From Sulfitobacter sp. SK012 (lineage in GTDB: Bacteria; Pseudomonadota; Alphaproteobacteria; Rhodobacterales; Rhodobacteraceae), in the NCBI RefSeq assembly GCF_003352085.1, contig NZ_CP025804.1, positions 2,356,001 through 2,420,000 of the forward strand: DNA of 64,000 nt, in the 5' to 3' direction. Shown piece after piece: positions 17,773 through 28,307 of this stretch. Every line of letters starts with the position of its first letter. The first letter of the stretch is position 1. The position numbers were made by a program, and so were the translations under genes. The notes under the pieces are model-generated. The model made no database searches. It saw nothing but the letters and a program-made list of their open reading frames with translations, and had not been told where the DNA came from.

Positions 17773-17888
17773 GGGGACTGCTCCTGTTCTAAGTCTTAAT
17801 CAAGATACCAGCACCACGACGGGATCACTTCCCAAATTCACCGAAGTTACGCTTGATTTTGGGATGGATGCACGGCAATATCATATTT

Positions 17889-18347
17889 ATGGTGACATTT
17901 GATGAATTAGATAGACGAATACTGAGTGCTTTGCAACGTGACGCATCACAATCACTCGAATCAATGGGCGAACAGGTTGGCCTTTCGCGCAATGCTTGCT
18001 GGCGTCGAATTCGCGCGCTTGAGACGGCTGGTGTGATCAAAAAACGGGTCACACTACTGGACGCGACTAAGTTGGGCTTGAACCTGACCGTATTTATGAT
18101 GGTGCGAACCAATGCCCATGCACCTGATTGGCTGCAAAATTTCTCAAAGGCGACCAAGAATATGCCCGAAATCATGGGCGTTTACCGCATGACTGGCGAT
18201 TTGGATTACCTCATTCGGGCGCGGGTTGCTGATATGGCTGGATATGATGCGCTCTATCAACGCCTGATCCGCAAGGTGGAATTGTCGGATGTCTCTGCGA
18301 GCTTTGTGATGGAAGAAATTAAAGAAACGACCGCCCTGCCCCTTTAG
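17889..18347 (+). CDS. Lrp/AsnC-family transcriptional regulator
   Basis: This 152-residue regulator has the AsnC-type helix-turn-helix (DELDRRILSALQRDASQSLESMGEQVGLSRNACWRRIRALETAGVI) and a C-terminal RAM ligand domain ending VSASFVMEEIKETTALPL. It contains GDLDYLIRARVADMAGYDALYQRLI, the usual oligomer and effector region. Starts at 17853 or 17868 are also possible; I chose 17889 because family members start just before DELDRRIL. It is divergent from the DUF6356 gene and precedes the SMR pump, which it may control. Confidence 0.87.
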   Translation: MVTFDELDRRILSALQRDASQSLESMGEQVGLSRNACWRRIRALETAGVIKKRVTLLDATKLGLNLTVFMMVRTNAHAPDWLQNFSKATKNMPEIMGVYRMTGDLDYLIRARVADMAGYDALYQRLIRKVELSDVSASFVMEEIKETTALPL

Positions 18348-18419
18348 CTTGGTCTTTCGTGACAACGTGTTTGAATGTGCCTATCGATAATCTACGCGCG
18401 TACGATGAAAGGACTGCCC

Positions 18420-18752
18420 ATGCCCGTTTACCTGATCCTTGCCTTGGCCGTGCTGGCCGAAACCATTGGCACCACAGCGCTGCAAGCCAGCCAGCAGTTT
18501 ACCAAACCTTGGCCGTCGGTTTTGGTGGTCGTGGCCTACGCGGTATCGTTCTATCTGTTGTCCATAACCCTCAAAGCTATGCCCGTTGGTGTGGTTTATG
18601 CACTCTGGTCCGGCTTGGGGATTATCTTGATCGCGGGTATCGGGTTCGTGGTCTTCAATCAAAAATTGGACCTACCTGCCGTTCTTGGTCTTGGCTTGAT
18701 CATTTCGGGCATCGCAGTGATCCACCTTTTCTCGTCCGCCACTCCGCATTGA
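18420..18752 (+). CDS. SMR-family multidrug efflux transporter (EmrE-like)
   Basis: This 110-residue protein has four membrane helices and the essential Glu14 in the first helix (MPVYLILALAVLAETIGTT). It also has the conserved YAVSFYLLSITLKAMPVGVVYALWSGLG. It exports cationic compounds in exchange for protons as an antiparallel dimer. The ATG at 18420 has AAAGGA eight bases ahead. The in-frame start at 18375 is rejected. It stands 72 bp after the Lrp-type regulator. Confidence 0.92.
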   Translation: MPVYLILALAVLAETIGTTALQASQQFTKPWPSVLVVVAYAVSFYLLSITLKAMPVGVVYALWSGLGIILIAGIGFVVFNQKLDLPAVLGLGLIISGIAVIHLFSSATPH

Positions 18753-19015
18753 TGAGTTTAGGTCATGTTAGCGCGTAGTGAAATCTAGGCATATTAGGGT
18801 GCCAGGCACGCGGTCAACTACTTTGCAAATGCGCAAATAGTTTCACGGCCAATCAAAACCTTGGCCCTTTGGGGCTTGGTGGCCACCATCGAACCGTTGA
18901 AACATGCCCAGTTTGGGCCTGAAAACGCCACGTCAGCAGGTTAGGTCCGTTTTCTGCTGGCCTTTGGGCGCGCACGACGGTATGGCGCGGCAACTCCCTG
19001 ACAAAGGCTGACCCC

Positions 19016-20833
19016 ATGGAACTGCGCAATATCGCAATCATCGCACACGTTGACCACGGCAAAACGACGCTCGTGGACGAACTACTGAAGCAATCTGGCA
19101 CCTACCGCGAAAATCAGGCTACGACTGAACGCGCGATGGACAGCAACGATCTGGAACGCGAGCGCGGCATCACGATTTTTGCCAAGCCCACGTCAGTCGA
19201 ATGGAAAGGCACGCGGCTCAACATCGTTGACACGCCGGGCCACGCAGATTTCGGTGGCGAAGTTGAGCGGATCTTGTCCATGGTTGATGGCGTTGTTCTG
19301 CTGGTTGATGCCGCAGAAGGCCCAATGCCGCAAACCAAGTTTGTGACGTCTAAGGCGCTGAAGCTTGGTCTGCGCCCTATCGTTGTGATCAACAAAGTCG
19401 ACAAGACTGACGGCGAACCTGATCGTGCGCTGGACGAAGTTTTCGACCTATTTGCCAACCTTGATGCGACCGATGATCAGCTGGATTTCCCAGCGATGTA
19501 CGCCTCTGGTCGTGCTGGTTGGGCGGATCACTCATTGGATGGCCCACGTAAAGGTCTTGATGCGTTGTTCGACCTGATCCTTGAGCATGTACCGGCGCCT
19601 AAGCAGGTTGCCGATATCGACAAGCCATTCACCATGCTGGCCACGACCTTGGGCGGCGATCCCTTCTTGGGCCGGTTGCTGACAGGTCGCGTTGAATCCG
19701 GGACATTGAAAGCTGGCCAGACGATCAAAGCGATGTCACGAGATGGCACGTTGATCGAAAACTTCCGCTGCACAAAAATCCTCGCCTACCGCGGCTTGGA
19801 CCAAACGGGCATTGATCTGGCCGAAGCTGGCGACATCGTGTCCATTGCAGGCATGTCAAAAGCTACTGTGGCCGATACGTTGGCTGAACAATCCGTTGTG
19901 GACGCGATCCCGGCCCAGCCAATCGATCCGCCCACAATCACAGTGACATTCGGCATTAACGATTCACCTCTTGCAGGTCGGGACGGCAAAAAAGTGCAGT
20001 CTCGTGTGATCCGTGAGCGCTTGATGAAAGAAGCCGAAAGCAACGTTGCGATCAAGATTTCGGATTCGCCCGGTGGCGAAGCCTTCGAAGTTGCGGGACG
20101 TGGCGAATTGCAGATGGGTGTTTTGATCGAAAACATGCGCCGCGAAGGTTTTGAGCTAAGCATTTCGCGCCCACAGGTTTTGTTCCAAGACATCGACGGT
20201 GTGCGCCACGAGCCCATCGAAGAAGCGACAATTGACGTAGACGACGAATACTCCGGTGCCGTGATCGAAAAGATCACCGGCGTGCGTAAAGGCGAGCTGG
20301 TCGAGATGAAGCCTGCCGGTGCTGGTAAAACCCGCATCATCGCGCATATCCCGTCACGCGGCCTGATTGGGTATCACGGCGAATTCTTGACAGACACCCG
20401 CGGCACAGGCGTGTTGAACCGCGTGTTTCACGGTTGGGCACCGCACAAAGGTTCGATCCCTGGACGCCGTGCTGGTGTTTTGATCTCCATGGAAAACGGC
20501 ACTGCTGTGTCTTATGCACTGTGGAAGCTGGAAGATCGCGGCAAGTTCTTTATTGGCGCACAGACGGATGTCTATACCGGTATGATCATCGGTGAGCACA
20601 GCCGTGACAATGATCTCGAAGTGAACCCTTTGAAGGGCAAGCAGCTAACCAACGTTCGGGCCTCGGGTACGGACGAAGCGGTACGTCTAACAACGCCAAT
20701 CACGTTGTCGCTCGAGCAGGCGATTGCCTATATCGACGATGATGAATTGGTTGAAGTGACGCCCAATTCAATCCGGCTGCGCAAGCGCTTCTTGGACCCG
20801 CATGAGCGTAAGCGGATGTCCAAAGCCAGTTAA
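19016..20833 (+). CDS. typA: Ribosome-associated GTPase TypA/BipA
   Basis: This 605-residue translational GTPase is full length. G1 is AHVDHGKTT (10-18), switch I has RERGITIF, G3 is DTPGHADF and G4 is NKVDK. These are followed by the EF-G-like domains II, III and V and the C-terminal domain specific to TypA ([24 protein letters not shown]). It acts on the ribosome in stress and cold adaptation. It has no operon partners, with a 263 bp region in front in which I recognise nothing, and a terminator after it. Confidence 0.97.
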   Translation: MELRNIAIIAHVDHGKTTLVDELLKQSGTYRENQATTERAMDSNDLERERGITIFAKPTSVEWKGTRLNIVDTPGHADFGGEVERILSMVDGVVLLVDAAEGPMPQTKFVTSKALKLGLRPIVVINKVDKTDGEPDRALDEVFDLFANLDATDDQLDFPAMYASGRAGWADHSLDGPRKGLDALFDLILEHVPAPKQVADIDKPFTMLATTLGGDPFLGRLLTGRVESGTLKAGQTIKAMSRDGTLIENFRCTKILAYRGLDQTGIDLAEAGDIVSIAGMSKATVADTLAEQSVVDAIPAQPIDPPTITVTFGINDSPLAGRDGKKVQSRVIRERLMKEAESNVAIKISDSPGGEAFEVAGRGELQMGVLIENMRREGFELSISRPQVLFQDIDGVRHEPIEEATIDVDDEYSGAVIEKITGVRKGELVEMKPAGAGKTRIIAHIPSRGLIGYHGEFLTDTRGTGVLNRVFHGWAPHKGSIPGRRAGVLISMENGTAVSYALWKLEDRGKFFIGAQTDVYTGMIIGEHSRDNDLEVNPLKGKQLTNVRASGTDEAVRLTTPITLSLEQAIAYIDDDELVEVTPNSIRLRKRFLDPHERKRMSKAS

Positions 20834-20839
20834 GAAATT

Positions 20840-20870
20840 GGCTTGAGGGGGATTATTCCCTCAAGCCTTT
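20840..20870 (+). terminator. Terminator of typA
   Basis: GGCTTGAGGG and CCCTCAAGCC form a perfect 10-bp stem six bases after the typA stop, followed by TTT. The T-run is short, so strength is uncertain. Confidence 0.75.
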
Positions 20871-20894
20871 CCGCAAAATATTCGAACTAATGAG

Positions 20895-20924
20895 GCCCCG
20901 GTGCAGTGACTGCGCTGGGGCTTT
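20895..20924. terminator. Hairpin at the typA / DUF1330 convergent boundary
   Basis: GCCCCGGTGCAG and CTGCGCTGGGGC pair over 12 bases (two of them G-T) with a three-base loop. The plus strand continues TTTATT. It overlaps the last base pairs of the convergent minus-strand gene and probably ends transcripts from both sides. Confidence 0.6.
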
Positions 20925-21210
20925 ATTCTGTTATTTCGACAATAAGCAATTCACGCTCAGATGCGCCTTTGGCATATGCCAACGCCGCCTGATAAGTATC
21001 TGAATGGTAACATTTTTCTGCCGTTTCGACATCTGGAAAACGGGCCACGACGTTACGGGGGCGATCTGTGCCTTCGAGCTGAACGTAGCGGCCACCACGT
21101 GCGATAAAGACACCTCCATGATCAGCAATGGCCACGGTCGCACCTGCTGCATATTTCTTATACGCGTCCTCGTCGGTGACGGTGACATGGGCAATCCAAA
21201 GTGCGGGCAT
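20923..21210 (-). CDS. DUF1330 family protein
   Basis: This 95-residue dimeric alpha-beta barrel-type protein matches DUF1330 (WIAHVTVTDEDAYKKYAAG, FIARGGRYVQLEG, NVVARFPDVETAEKCYHSDTYQAAL). It lies three bases after alaS on the same strand and is presumably co-transcribed with it. The family has no fixed activity; some members resemble small monooxygenases. Its end coincides with a strong hairpin. Confidence 0.85.
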   Translation of the reverse strand: MPALWIAHVTVTDEDAYKKYAAGATVAIADHGGVFIARGGRYVQLEGTDRPRNVVARFPDVETAEKCYHSDTYQAALAYAKGASERELLIVEITE

Positions 21211-21213
21211 GTG

Positions 21214-23871
21214 TTATCCTTTCAAGATAGCTGTGGCAGCGGCGATGGCTGCGTCTGCATTGTCTGCGCTGGGTCCACCGCCCTGCGCCATATCGGGTCG
21301 GCCACCTCCGCCCTTGCCGCCAAGTTCGGCGACAGCCGCGCGCAAGATGTCTACAGCGGAGAGTTTGCCTTTTAGGTCGTCAGTAACGCCGGCTGCAATC
21401 GCAGCCTTACCGCCTGTGTCTGCGATCAGCAGGACGGCACCTGAGCCAAGGCGCGACTTATGTTCATCAACCAAACCAGGAAGATCTTTGCCTGTGATCC
21501 CGGTCAGAACCTGAGCGAGAAATTTGATGCCGTTGACCTCGATCGCTTCGGAGGCATCGCCGCCGCCGCCAGACATGGCAAGATCGCGGCGCAGCTGCGC
21601 GACTTCATTGGCAAGGCTGCGGCGCTCATCCATCAGCGCGCGCACACGGTCAGGCACGTCGGCCGCCGACGTCTTGAGCACATCAGCCACCCCGGCAAGT
21701 GCAGATTGCTGCCCGCGCAGCCAGCTTAAGGCTTCATCACCGGTGAGAGCTTCGATGCGGCGCACGCCTGCGCTGCTCGCGCTGTCACCAAGCAAAGCGA
21801 AAGCGCCAATGTCACCGGTTTGGCGCACATGCGTACCGCCACAAAGCTCCAATGAATAAGTAGTCTTGTCGCTGCCTTTGCCCGAGCCTTCTTGATGGCC
21901 CATTGAAACCACGCGAACTTCGTCGCCGTATTTTTCGCCAAAGAGCGCCTGTGCACCAATCGCACGGGCATCATCAGGTGTCATGATCCGGGTTTCGACG
22001 GCGGCGTTCTGACGGATATAGGTGTTCACCTCGCGCTCAACCTGAGACAGCTCTTCGGGGCTAAGTGCCTTGCCATGGCTAAAGTCAAAGCGCAGACGAT
22101 CGGCAGCATTCAGCGAACCACGCTGTGCAACATGATCACCAAGCGCGGCGCGCAAAGCCTCGTGCAACAGATGCGTGGCGGAGTGGTTGGCGCGAATAGA
22201 TGTGCGTCGGTTGTGGTCCACCTCCAGCACAGCAGCCTGCCCTTCGGTGATCTCACCTTCGGTCACTTTGCCGAAGTGAATGAACACGCCTGCCGTCTTG
22301 CGCGTATCAGAAATGCGGGCCACGCCGGTATCCGTGCGGATAATCCCAGTATCGCCCACCTGCCCGCCGCTTTCAGCGTAAAACGGGCTTTGGTTGAGGG
22401 CGATCTGAACATCATTGCCGTCTTTGGAGCTTGGCACCATTGCACCGCCTTCGATCAAGGCAACAATCTGACCTTCGGCCGTTTCAGTTTCGTACCCGAG
22501 AAAATCAGTGGTGCCATGCTTATCGGCCACGTCGAACCAAATCGTAGCATCCGCAGCCTCGCCGGAGCCAGACCACGCAGCGCGCGCCTTGGCTTTTTGT
22601 TCGGCCATCGCGGCGTCAAAGCCGTCGGTATCCACGGCTAGGCCCTTTTCACGCAGAGCATCTTGGGTCAAATCAAGCGGAAACCCGAACGTGTCATAGA
22701 GCTTGAAGGCTGCTTCGCCAGGCAGGTTAGCACCCGCACTCAAATTGCCAACTTCGTCGTCGAGCAGCTTGAGCCCGCGTTCCAGCGTCTGTTTGAACCG
22801 GGTTTCTTCTTGATGCAGCGTTTCTGTGATCAAGGATTGGGCTTGCCCCAACTCGGGATAAGCAGCGCCCATTTGGCTGACAAGCGCAGGCACCAATTGG
22901 TACATCAGGGGATCCTTGGCTCCCAGCAAATGCGCGTGACGCATCGCACGGCGCATGATCCGCCGCAGCACATAGCCACGGCCGTCATTGCTTGGCATCA
23001 CGCCATCGGCAATCAGAAATGAGGTCGAGCGCAAGTGGTCTGCGATCACCCGGTGATGGGTCTTGCCCGGCCCGTCTGGATCCGTGCTTGAGGCATGCGC
23101 GGATGCTTCGATCAAGTTGCGCATAAGGTCGGTTGCATAGTTATCGTTGGTGCCTTGCAAAAGCGCGGCCACACGTTCGATTCCCATACCGGTGTCAATC
23201 GACTGCGCAGCCAATTCGCGGCGTGTACCGTCCTCAAATTGCTCGTATTGCATAAATACGAGGTTCCATATCTCCACAAAACGGTCGCCATCTTCGTCCG
23301 GTGATCCCGGAGGGCCGCCCCAGATGTGATCACCGTGGTCATAGAAAATCTCGGAACATGGGCCGCAAGGGCCTGTTGCGCCCATCATCCAGAAATTATC
23401 ATCTGTCGCGATACGAATGATGCGTTCTTCGGGCAGCCCTGCGACCTTTTTCCAGATCTCGGCGGCCTCGTCATCTGTGTGATAAACCGTCACGTATAGA
23501 CGCTCAGCGGGAATTCCGAGTTCCTTGGTGATCAGCTCCCAAGCAAAGGCGATCGCATCGGCCTTGAAGTAGTCACCAAAGCTAAAATTACCCATCATTT
23601 CAAAGAAAGTATGGTGCCGCGCAGTATAGCCGACATTGTCGAGGTCATTGTGTTTGCCGCCCGCGCGCACACATTTTTGCGCAGTTGTCGCGCGACTGTA
23701 AGGGCGCGTCTCAAGGCCGGTAAAGAGGTTCTTGAACTGAACCATGCCCGAATTGGCGAACATCAAAGTGGGGTCATTGCGCGGTACCAGCGGGCTAGAC
23801 GGCTGAACCGAATGGCCCTGCTTGTCGAAGTAGGACAAAAAGGTCGAGCGAATATCATTAAGCGTTTGCAT
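21214..23871 (-). CDS. alaS: Alanyl-tRNA synthetase
   Basis: This 885-residue class II synthetase is complete. The catalytic domain starts [47 protein letters not shown], with ATVRKC-region equivalent [22 protein letters not shown]. The editing domain has [13 protein letters not shown] and [14 protein letters not shown] for Zn binding. The C-terminal C-Ala domain is Gly-rich, as expected. It charges tRNA-Ala and removes mischarged Ser and Gly. It runs after recA on the same strand, but a terminator separates them. Confidence 0.97.
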   Translation of the reverse strand: MQTLNDIRSTFLSYFDKQGHSVQPSSPLVPRNDPTLMFANSGMVQFKNLFTGLETRPYSRATTAQKCVRAGGKHNDLDNVGYTARHHTFFEMMGNFSFGDYFKADAIAFAWELITKELGIPAERLYVTVYHTDDEAAEIWKKVAGLPEERIIRIATDDNFWMMGATGPCGPCSEIFYDHGDHIWGGPPGSPDEDGDRFVEIWNLVFMQYEQFEDGTRRELAAQSIDTGMGIERVAALLQGTNDNYATDLMRNLIEASAHASSTDPDGPGKTHHRVIADHLRSTSFLIADGVMPSNDGRGYVLRRIMRRAMRHAHLLGAKDPLMYQLVPALVSQMGAAYPELGQAQSLITETLHQEETRFKQTLERGLKLLDDEVGNLSAGANLPGEAAFKLYDTFGFPLDLTQDALREKGLAVDTDGFDAAMAEQKAKARAAWSGSGEAADATIWFDVADKHGTTDFLGYETETAEGQIVALIEGGAMVPSSKDGNDVQIALNQSPFYAESGGQVGDTGIIRTDTGVARISDTRKTAGVFIHFGKVTEGEITEGQAAVLEVDHNRRTSIRANHSATHLLHEALRAALGDHVAQRGSLNAADRLRFDFSHGKALSPEELSQVEREVNTYIRQNAAVETRIMTPDDARAIGAQALFGEKYGDEVRVVSMGHQEGSGKGSDKTTYSLELCGGTHVRQTGDIGAFALLGDSASSAGVRRIEALTGDEALSWLRGQQSALAGVADVLKTSAADVPDRVRALMDERRSLANEVAQLRRDLAMSGGGGDASEAIEVNGIKFLAQVLTGITGKDLPGLVDEHKSRLGSGAVLLIADTGGKAAIAAGVTDDLKGKLSAVDILRAAVAELGGKGGGGRPDMAQGGGPSADNADAAIAAATAILKG

Positions 23872-23948
23872 GGTGCGGCCTTCCGGGCGGGAAATCTGTT
23901 ACATTTCAAATACCGCTCGTCAGGTGGTCTTGTCCACAGGCCGCAATG

Positions 23949-23977
23949 AAAAAGGGCGCGGCCTGCTGGCTGCGCCC
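23949..23977 (-). terminator. Rho-independent terminator of recA
   Basis: On the minus strand GGGCGCAGCC pairs with GGCCGCGCCC (nine pairs and one mismatch) around the loop AGCA, followed by TTTTT. It lies 27 bp after the recA stop. Confidence 0.9.
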
Positions 23978-24003
23978 CATTTCTTTACAAAATAGGTTGT
24001 AGA

Positions 24004-25080
24004 TCAGGCTTCAAAAACCTCTGGATCGTCTGATCCAAGCGGAGCCCCATCAAAATCAAGCCCGTGCGCTGCACGAATTTTATCTTCGATCTCCAACGCC
24101 ATGGCTTCGTTGTCGCGCAGGAACTGTTTGGCGTTCTCACGTCCCTGTCCAATGCGTTCATCGCCGTAGCTGAACCATGCACCAGATTTATCAACAACAC
24201 CGGCCTTCACGCCGAGGTCGAGGACTTCACCCATCTTGGAAATGCCTTCGCCATACATGATATCGAATTCGACTTGCTTGAACGGGGCTGCAACCTTATT
24301 TTTAACGACCTTAACCTTGGTGGCGTTCCCAACAACCTCGTCGCGGTCCTTGATCGCGCCGATACGGCGGATGTCGAGGCGCACAGAAGAATAGAACTTG
24401 AGAGCATTACCGCCCGTCGTCGTTTCGGGTGAGCCGAACATAACGCCGATTTTCATCCGAATCTGGTTGATGAAGATGACCATGCAGTTGGACTTACTGA
24501 TTGAACCGGTGAGCTTGCGCATCGCCTTGCTCATCAAACGGGCCTGAACACCAACTGAGCTGTCGCCCATTTCGCCCTCAAGTTCCGATTTCGGCGTCAG
24601 TGCGGCCACAGAATCGACCACAACCATGTTCACAGCGCCTGAACGAACCAGCGTATCAACAATCTCAAGCGCCTGTTCGCCAGTGTCGGGCTGCGAAATC
24701 AGCAGCTCGTTGATATCAACGCCAACCTTCTTTGCATATTGAGGATCAAGCGCATGTTCTGCGTCGACAAAGGCGCAGACCCCACCCATTTTTTGCTGTT
24801 CCGCAACACAATGCAGCGTCAGCGTGGTCTTGCCCGAGCTTTCAGGTCCGTAAATCTCTACGATCCGGCCCATTGGCAAGCCGCCAATACCTAGCGCAAT
24901 GTCCAGCCCAAGTGAGCCGGTGGAGCTTGATTTGATGTCTTGGATAGCCCCTTCGGCCCCCAACTTCATGATCGAGCCTTTGCCGAATTGCCGCTCAATC
25001 TGAGCCAGAGCACTATCGAGCGCTTTTTGCTTGTTAGCTTGTTTTTTGCTGTCCATTGTCAAAAGATCTGCCGTTGCCAT
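24004..25080 (-). CDS. recA: Recombinase RecA
   Basis: This 358-residue protein has Walker [13 protein letters not shown]-type DNA-binding loops ([63 protein letters not shown]) and an acidic C-terminus. The start at 25080 is supported by GGGAAGAACCCAA ahead of the ATG. A 14-residue upstream extension has no family match. RecA promotes strand exchange and LexA self-cleavage. An SOS box lies 67 bp upstream, and a terminator closes the gene. Confidence 0.98.
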   Translation of the reverse strand: MATADLLTMDSKKQANKQKALDSALAQIERQFGKGSIMKLGAEGAIQDIKSSSTGSLGLDIALGIGGLPMGRIVEIYGPESSGKTTLTLHCVAEQQKMGGVCAFVDAEHALDPQYAKKVGVDINELLISQPDTGEQALEIVDTLVRSGAVNMVVVDSVAALTPKSELEGEMGDSSVGVQARLMSKAMRKLTGSISKSNCMVIFINQIRMKIGVMFGSPETTTGGNALKFYSSVRLDIRRIGAIKDRDEVVGNATKVKVVKNKVAAPFKQVEFDIMYGEGISKMGEVLDLGVKAGVVDKSGAWFSYGDERIGQGRENAKQFLRDNEAMALEIEDKIRAAHGLDFDGAPLGSDDPEVFEA

Positions 25081-25146
25081 TTGGGTTCTTCCCTTACTGT
25101 CACAGGGATCGGGCGGCGGCAATCGCGGCCTGACCTGTTGTTGTTT

Positions 25147-25161
25147 GTTCTGCTAACGTTC
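25147..25161. promoter_or_regulatory. LexA (SOS) box of recA
   Basis: GTTC-TGCTAAC-GTTC matches the alphaproteobacterial LexA direct-repeat consensus GTTC-N7-GTTC exactly. It lies 67 bp upstream of the recA start, as expected for LexA repression. Confidence 0.85.
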
Positions 25162-25283
25162 CTTATGGGACCAAAAAGAGAACACTTCAATATAAATCTG
25201 TAGGACCTATCTTCTATCCCCATTGGTTAAAAAGTGGTTTAGAAGGATGGAAGAGTGTAAAATTGCGAAGGAATAACTTCTAG

Positions 25284-25877
25284 ATGCTTGTTTTCTTTAA
25301 GGAACGTCTTGCATTTCTGTCAGTTCCAAAAACAGGAACGACCGCTTATGAAGCCGCCTTGGCACCGCGTGCGGACGTGGTGATCTCCGATCCGCCCTTG
25401 CTCAAGCATGCGCCCGTTTACCGCTACAATCGTTTCATTCGCCCAATGTTTCTCAAAGTTTGCGATGCCGAGCTTGAGTTAATGGCGGTCATGCGTGAGC
25501 CTGTCAGTTGGCTGAGCAGTTGGTATCGCTACCGCCGACGCCCATTCATTGAGGGCAAGGCCAACAGCACCCACGGCGTTAGTTTCGATGAATTTGTGCT
25601 GGCCTATATGAAAGGTCAACGTCCAAGCTTTGCGGACGTTGGAAGTCAGTTCAAATTCCTCGAAAGCCAACCGAACGGAACCGGTGTTACGCATCTGTTT
25701 CGCTATGAAGATCAGCCCCGGTTGCAGAAGTTTCTGACCGACCGGTTGGGTGTTAAACTGGATTTGGCGCGCGAAAATGTTTCACCCAAAATGGAGACGC
25801 CCCTGTCTGAGGATGTGCTCACGCGGTTTCAGCGTAAGTTTGCAGATGAATTCGAACTTTATGATTCGATTGGCTGA
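25284..25877 (+). CDS. Sulfotransferase-family protein
   Basis: This 197-residue protein has a PAPS-binding 5' phosphosulfate loop PKTGTT (15-20) and a 3' phosphate-binding segment AVMREPVSWLSSWYRYRR. It is short compared with many sulfotransferases (about 250-300 residues) but contains both cofactor motifs and ends naturally. The likely role is sulfation of a surface glycan or lipid; the acceptor is unknown. It faces the convergent cckA gene with a 3-bp gap between stops, and is divergent from recA. Confidence 0.78.
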   Translation: MLVFFKERLAFLSVPKTGTTAYEAALAPRADVVISDPPLLKHAPVYRYNRFIRPMFLKVCDAELELMAVMREPVSWLSSWYRYRRRPFIEGKANSTHGVSFDEFVLAYMKGQRPSFADVGSQFKFLESQPNGTGVTHLFRYEDQPRLQKFLTDRLGVKLDLARENVSPKMETPLSEDVLTRFQRKFADEFELYDSIG

Positions 25878-25880
25878 AAA

Positions 25881-28214
25881 TCAATTTAGTTGGTTGTGGA
25901 CCGTTTCCGTCAAATCGCTAAGCGAGAACGGCTTTGGCAAAAACACGGAATTCGGGATTTTCATCTGAGCTTCACCGAAACTGTCTTCGGCATAGCCCGA
26001 GACAAATACAACCCGCACACCTGGCCTCTCTTTTAAGGCTTCGCGCACCCAACTGGGGCCGTCCATGCCGGGCATCACAACATCAGTAACAAAGACGTCG
26101 ATATTCAGATCGCCGTCCTCAAGTGTGCGCAACGCGGCTTCTGCAGAATCCGCCTCGAGTACTGTATAGCCACGCATGCGCAAGGCGCGGCTGGCAAAAG
26201 CACGCACTGGTGCTTCGTCCTCGACCAAAAGGATCACACCGTCACCGTGCTTGGCTGCGGGACGTGGTGCCGCAACAGCAGGTTTCGGTATCGCTTCCAT
26301 GGGAATTTCTAAAACCGGGAAATATAGCGTAAAGCAGGTACCCTGCCCCACGGTGCTATCGACAAAAATATAGCCACCGGTCTGCTTGATGATCCCGTAT
26401 GCCGTGGAAAGGCCAAGACCTGTTCCTTCGCCAGTTCGTTTGGTTGTAAAGAAAGGCTCAAACACTTTTTGCAACTTATCTTGCTGGATACCGGTGCCGT
26501 CATCACTGACCTGGACCGTCACATATTGGCCTACAGGTACTGTGACTTGATCGCGCATCAACGGGTCGGCCAATGACATGCATTCGGTCACAATCCTGAT
26601 TTCACCGCCTGCAGGCATTGCATCGCGCGCGTTCACAACCAGGTTCATCAGCACTTGTTCAAGTTGCCGTTTATCAGCGCGGATCGGCTGCAAAACCGGA
26701 TCATGGCTGAGCGTGAGAGTGATCTTTTCTCCGACCAGGCGATTCAGCAGATGGGTTAGGTCCGCTAATGTGTCGCGCATGTCGATGGTTTCTGGCCGCA
26801 AGGTTTGTTTGCGCGAAAACGCCAAAAGCTGCCCAACAAGGGCTGCCGCGCGGTTTGCATTCTGGTTAATTTGAACCAAATCGCTGTAATCCGGATCACC
26901 TTGATCATGGCGCAATAGCAGCAGATCGCAGTGGCCAGAGATTGCGGTGAGCAAATTATTGAAATCATGCGCTACACCGCCTGCGAGTTGCCCAATCGCC
27001 TGCATTTTTTGACTTTGGACAAACTGTGCCTCCAGCGATTTGAGCTCAGTTGCATCATTCAATACAGCAATAAGCGCCGGTTCTCCGTTTTCCGTGACCC
27101 GGTTAAGCGTAACCTGGACAAAAACTTCGCGGTCACCGCGTGTAAGCCGCAGAAATTCAGATTTTTGCACCATACGCCCGGCAAGCGTGTCGCGCAGCCA
27201 ATCGTTGATGGACCGACCTAACCCCTCCATTAGCGCAGAAAGGTGCGCTCCTTCTTTCAGCGAAACCCCAAAGAGTTCAGCTGCCATTCGGTTGAACGAT
27301 TGTACGTCGCCAGAGGGGGCGACTTTGATCATTGGCACAGGCAGATCTTGGAACATCTGCCATTTCTGCGACTTGCCATGCTGTTCAGTGCCATGAGCTT
27401 CAGGGGCGGGGAGAAAATAGAGCGCTTGACGCCCAGCACCTGCAGCGACCTGGGCCACCAAAACCTTGGCCACGCCATTTGTTGTGGACAGATCCATCAC
27501 GGTGCCTGGCAAAATCGGCAATTGCGTAAACAGATGGTCCAATGCTTTGACCCGCGCGCCGGTCAAACTGCGCGCGGCGTCGTTCATGAAAAGGATAGCA
27601 CCCGTGCGCCCGATCATGACCATTGGTAAATTACCGCCTTCGTGGCTGCCTTTTGGTGCGGGGCGTTCTGCGACCTGCTCAACACGCCAGACAAACCCGC
27701 TGGGCCACATGTCATGGACTGAAAGTCGGACATGACCGGTGCGCGTGACGATGTCTTCACGTGCAGACCCTGTGACCTCAGCGCGAGACTGCAGGCGAAA
27801 GACAATGCCGCCGGGATTCGCAAAACTGTCTGCCAATGTGCCGACCAACGTATCGCTTGGCGTGTTCTTGAACTGTCTTTCGGCCGCGGGGTTACGGACG
27901 TGTATGTGGCCATCAGACGATGTTACAAAACTTGGGCTGCCGTCTCTTTCGATAAAAATGGCAACAGCTGCATAGCCACTTTTTTCCACTGCATTCTTGC
28001 GCCGGACCAACAAAATGAGGGTTCCCGAGATCGCCAACAATGTCGCGCAAGCCGCTGATAGCGCCAGTTGCGCCGTCCCGCTTGGAGCCACCAACGCCAA
28101 CACACCAAAGACGACCGCTGCTAGAACGACCCCCCTTAACCGCGATAGGACGTCTTTGGAAAATCGGGGTTTTGCTGTTTCGCGGACCGCTAGCTCTACC
28201 ACATTTTCCCCCAT
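25881..28214 (-). CDS. cckA: Hybrid sensor histidine kinase CckA
   Basis: This 777-residue hybrid kinase has two N-terminal membrane helices (about residues 28-70) and PAS-like regions. The phosphoacceptor block is MQAIGQLAGGVAHDFNNLLTAISGHCDLL, followed by an HATPase domain (LMNLVVNARDAM, GTGLGLSTAYGIIKQTGGYIFV). The C-terminal receiver domain contains ILLVEDEAPVRAF and FVTDVVMPGMDGPSW with the phospho-acceptor Asp. The layout and the GVAHDFNNLL motif identify CckA, which phosphorylates ChpT and thereby CtrA. In roseobacters this pathway controls motility and gene-transfer agents rather than being essential. Confidence 0.93.
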   Translation of the reverse strand: MGENVVELAVRETAKPRFSKDVLSRLRGVVLAAVVFGVLALVAPSGTAQLALSAACATLLAISGTLILLVRRKNAVEKSGYAAVAIFIERDGSPSFVTSSDGHIHVRNPAAERQFKNTPSDTLVGTLADSFANPGGIVFRLQSRAEVTGSAREDIVTRTGHVRLSVHDMWPSGFVWRVEQVAERPAPKGSHEGGNLPMVMIGRTGAILFMNDAARSLTGARVKALDHLFTQLPILPGTVMDLSTTNGVAKVLVAQVAAGAGRQALYFLPAPEAHGTEQHGKSQKWQMFQDLPVPMIKVAPSGDVQSFNRMAAELFGVSLKEGAHLSALMEGLGRSINDWLRDTLAGRMVQKSEFLRLTRGDREVFVQVTLNRVTENGEPALIAVLNDATELKSLEAQFVQSQKMQAIGQLAGGVAHDFNNLLTAISGHCDLLLLRHDQGDPDYSDLVQINQNANRAAALVGQLLAFSRKQTLRPETIDMRDTLADLTHLLNRLVGEKITLTLSHDPVLQPIRADKRQLEQVLMNLVVNARDAMPAGGEIRIVTECMSLADPLMRDQVTVPVGQYVTVQVSDDGTGIQQDKLQKVFEPFFTTKRTGEGTGLGLSTAYGIIKQTGGYIFVDSTVGQGTCFTLYFPVLEIPMEAIPKPAVAAPRPAAKHGDGVILLVEDEAPVRAFASRALRMRGYTVLEADSAEAALRTLEDGDLNIDVFVTDVVMPGMDGPSWVREALKERPGVRVVFVSGYAEDSFGEAQMKIPNSVFLPKPFSLSDLTETVHNQLN

Positions 28215-28307
28215 ATTGCGCGAATCTGAATTCTAACTATGCGCGCGAAATGTTAACCGCCGCTTAACCACGGAAGTAGCACTCGTTATGGTTGTGTATT
28301 GTGTAGC

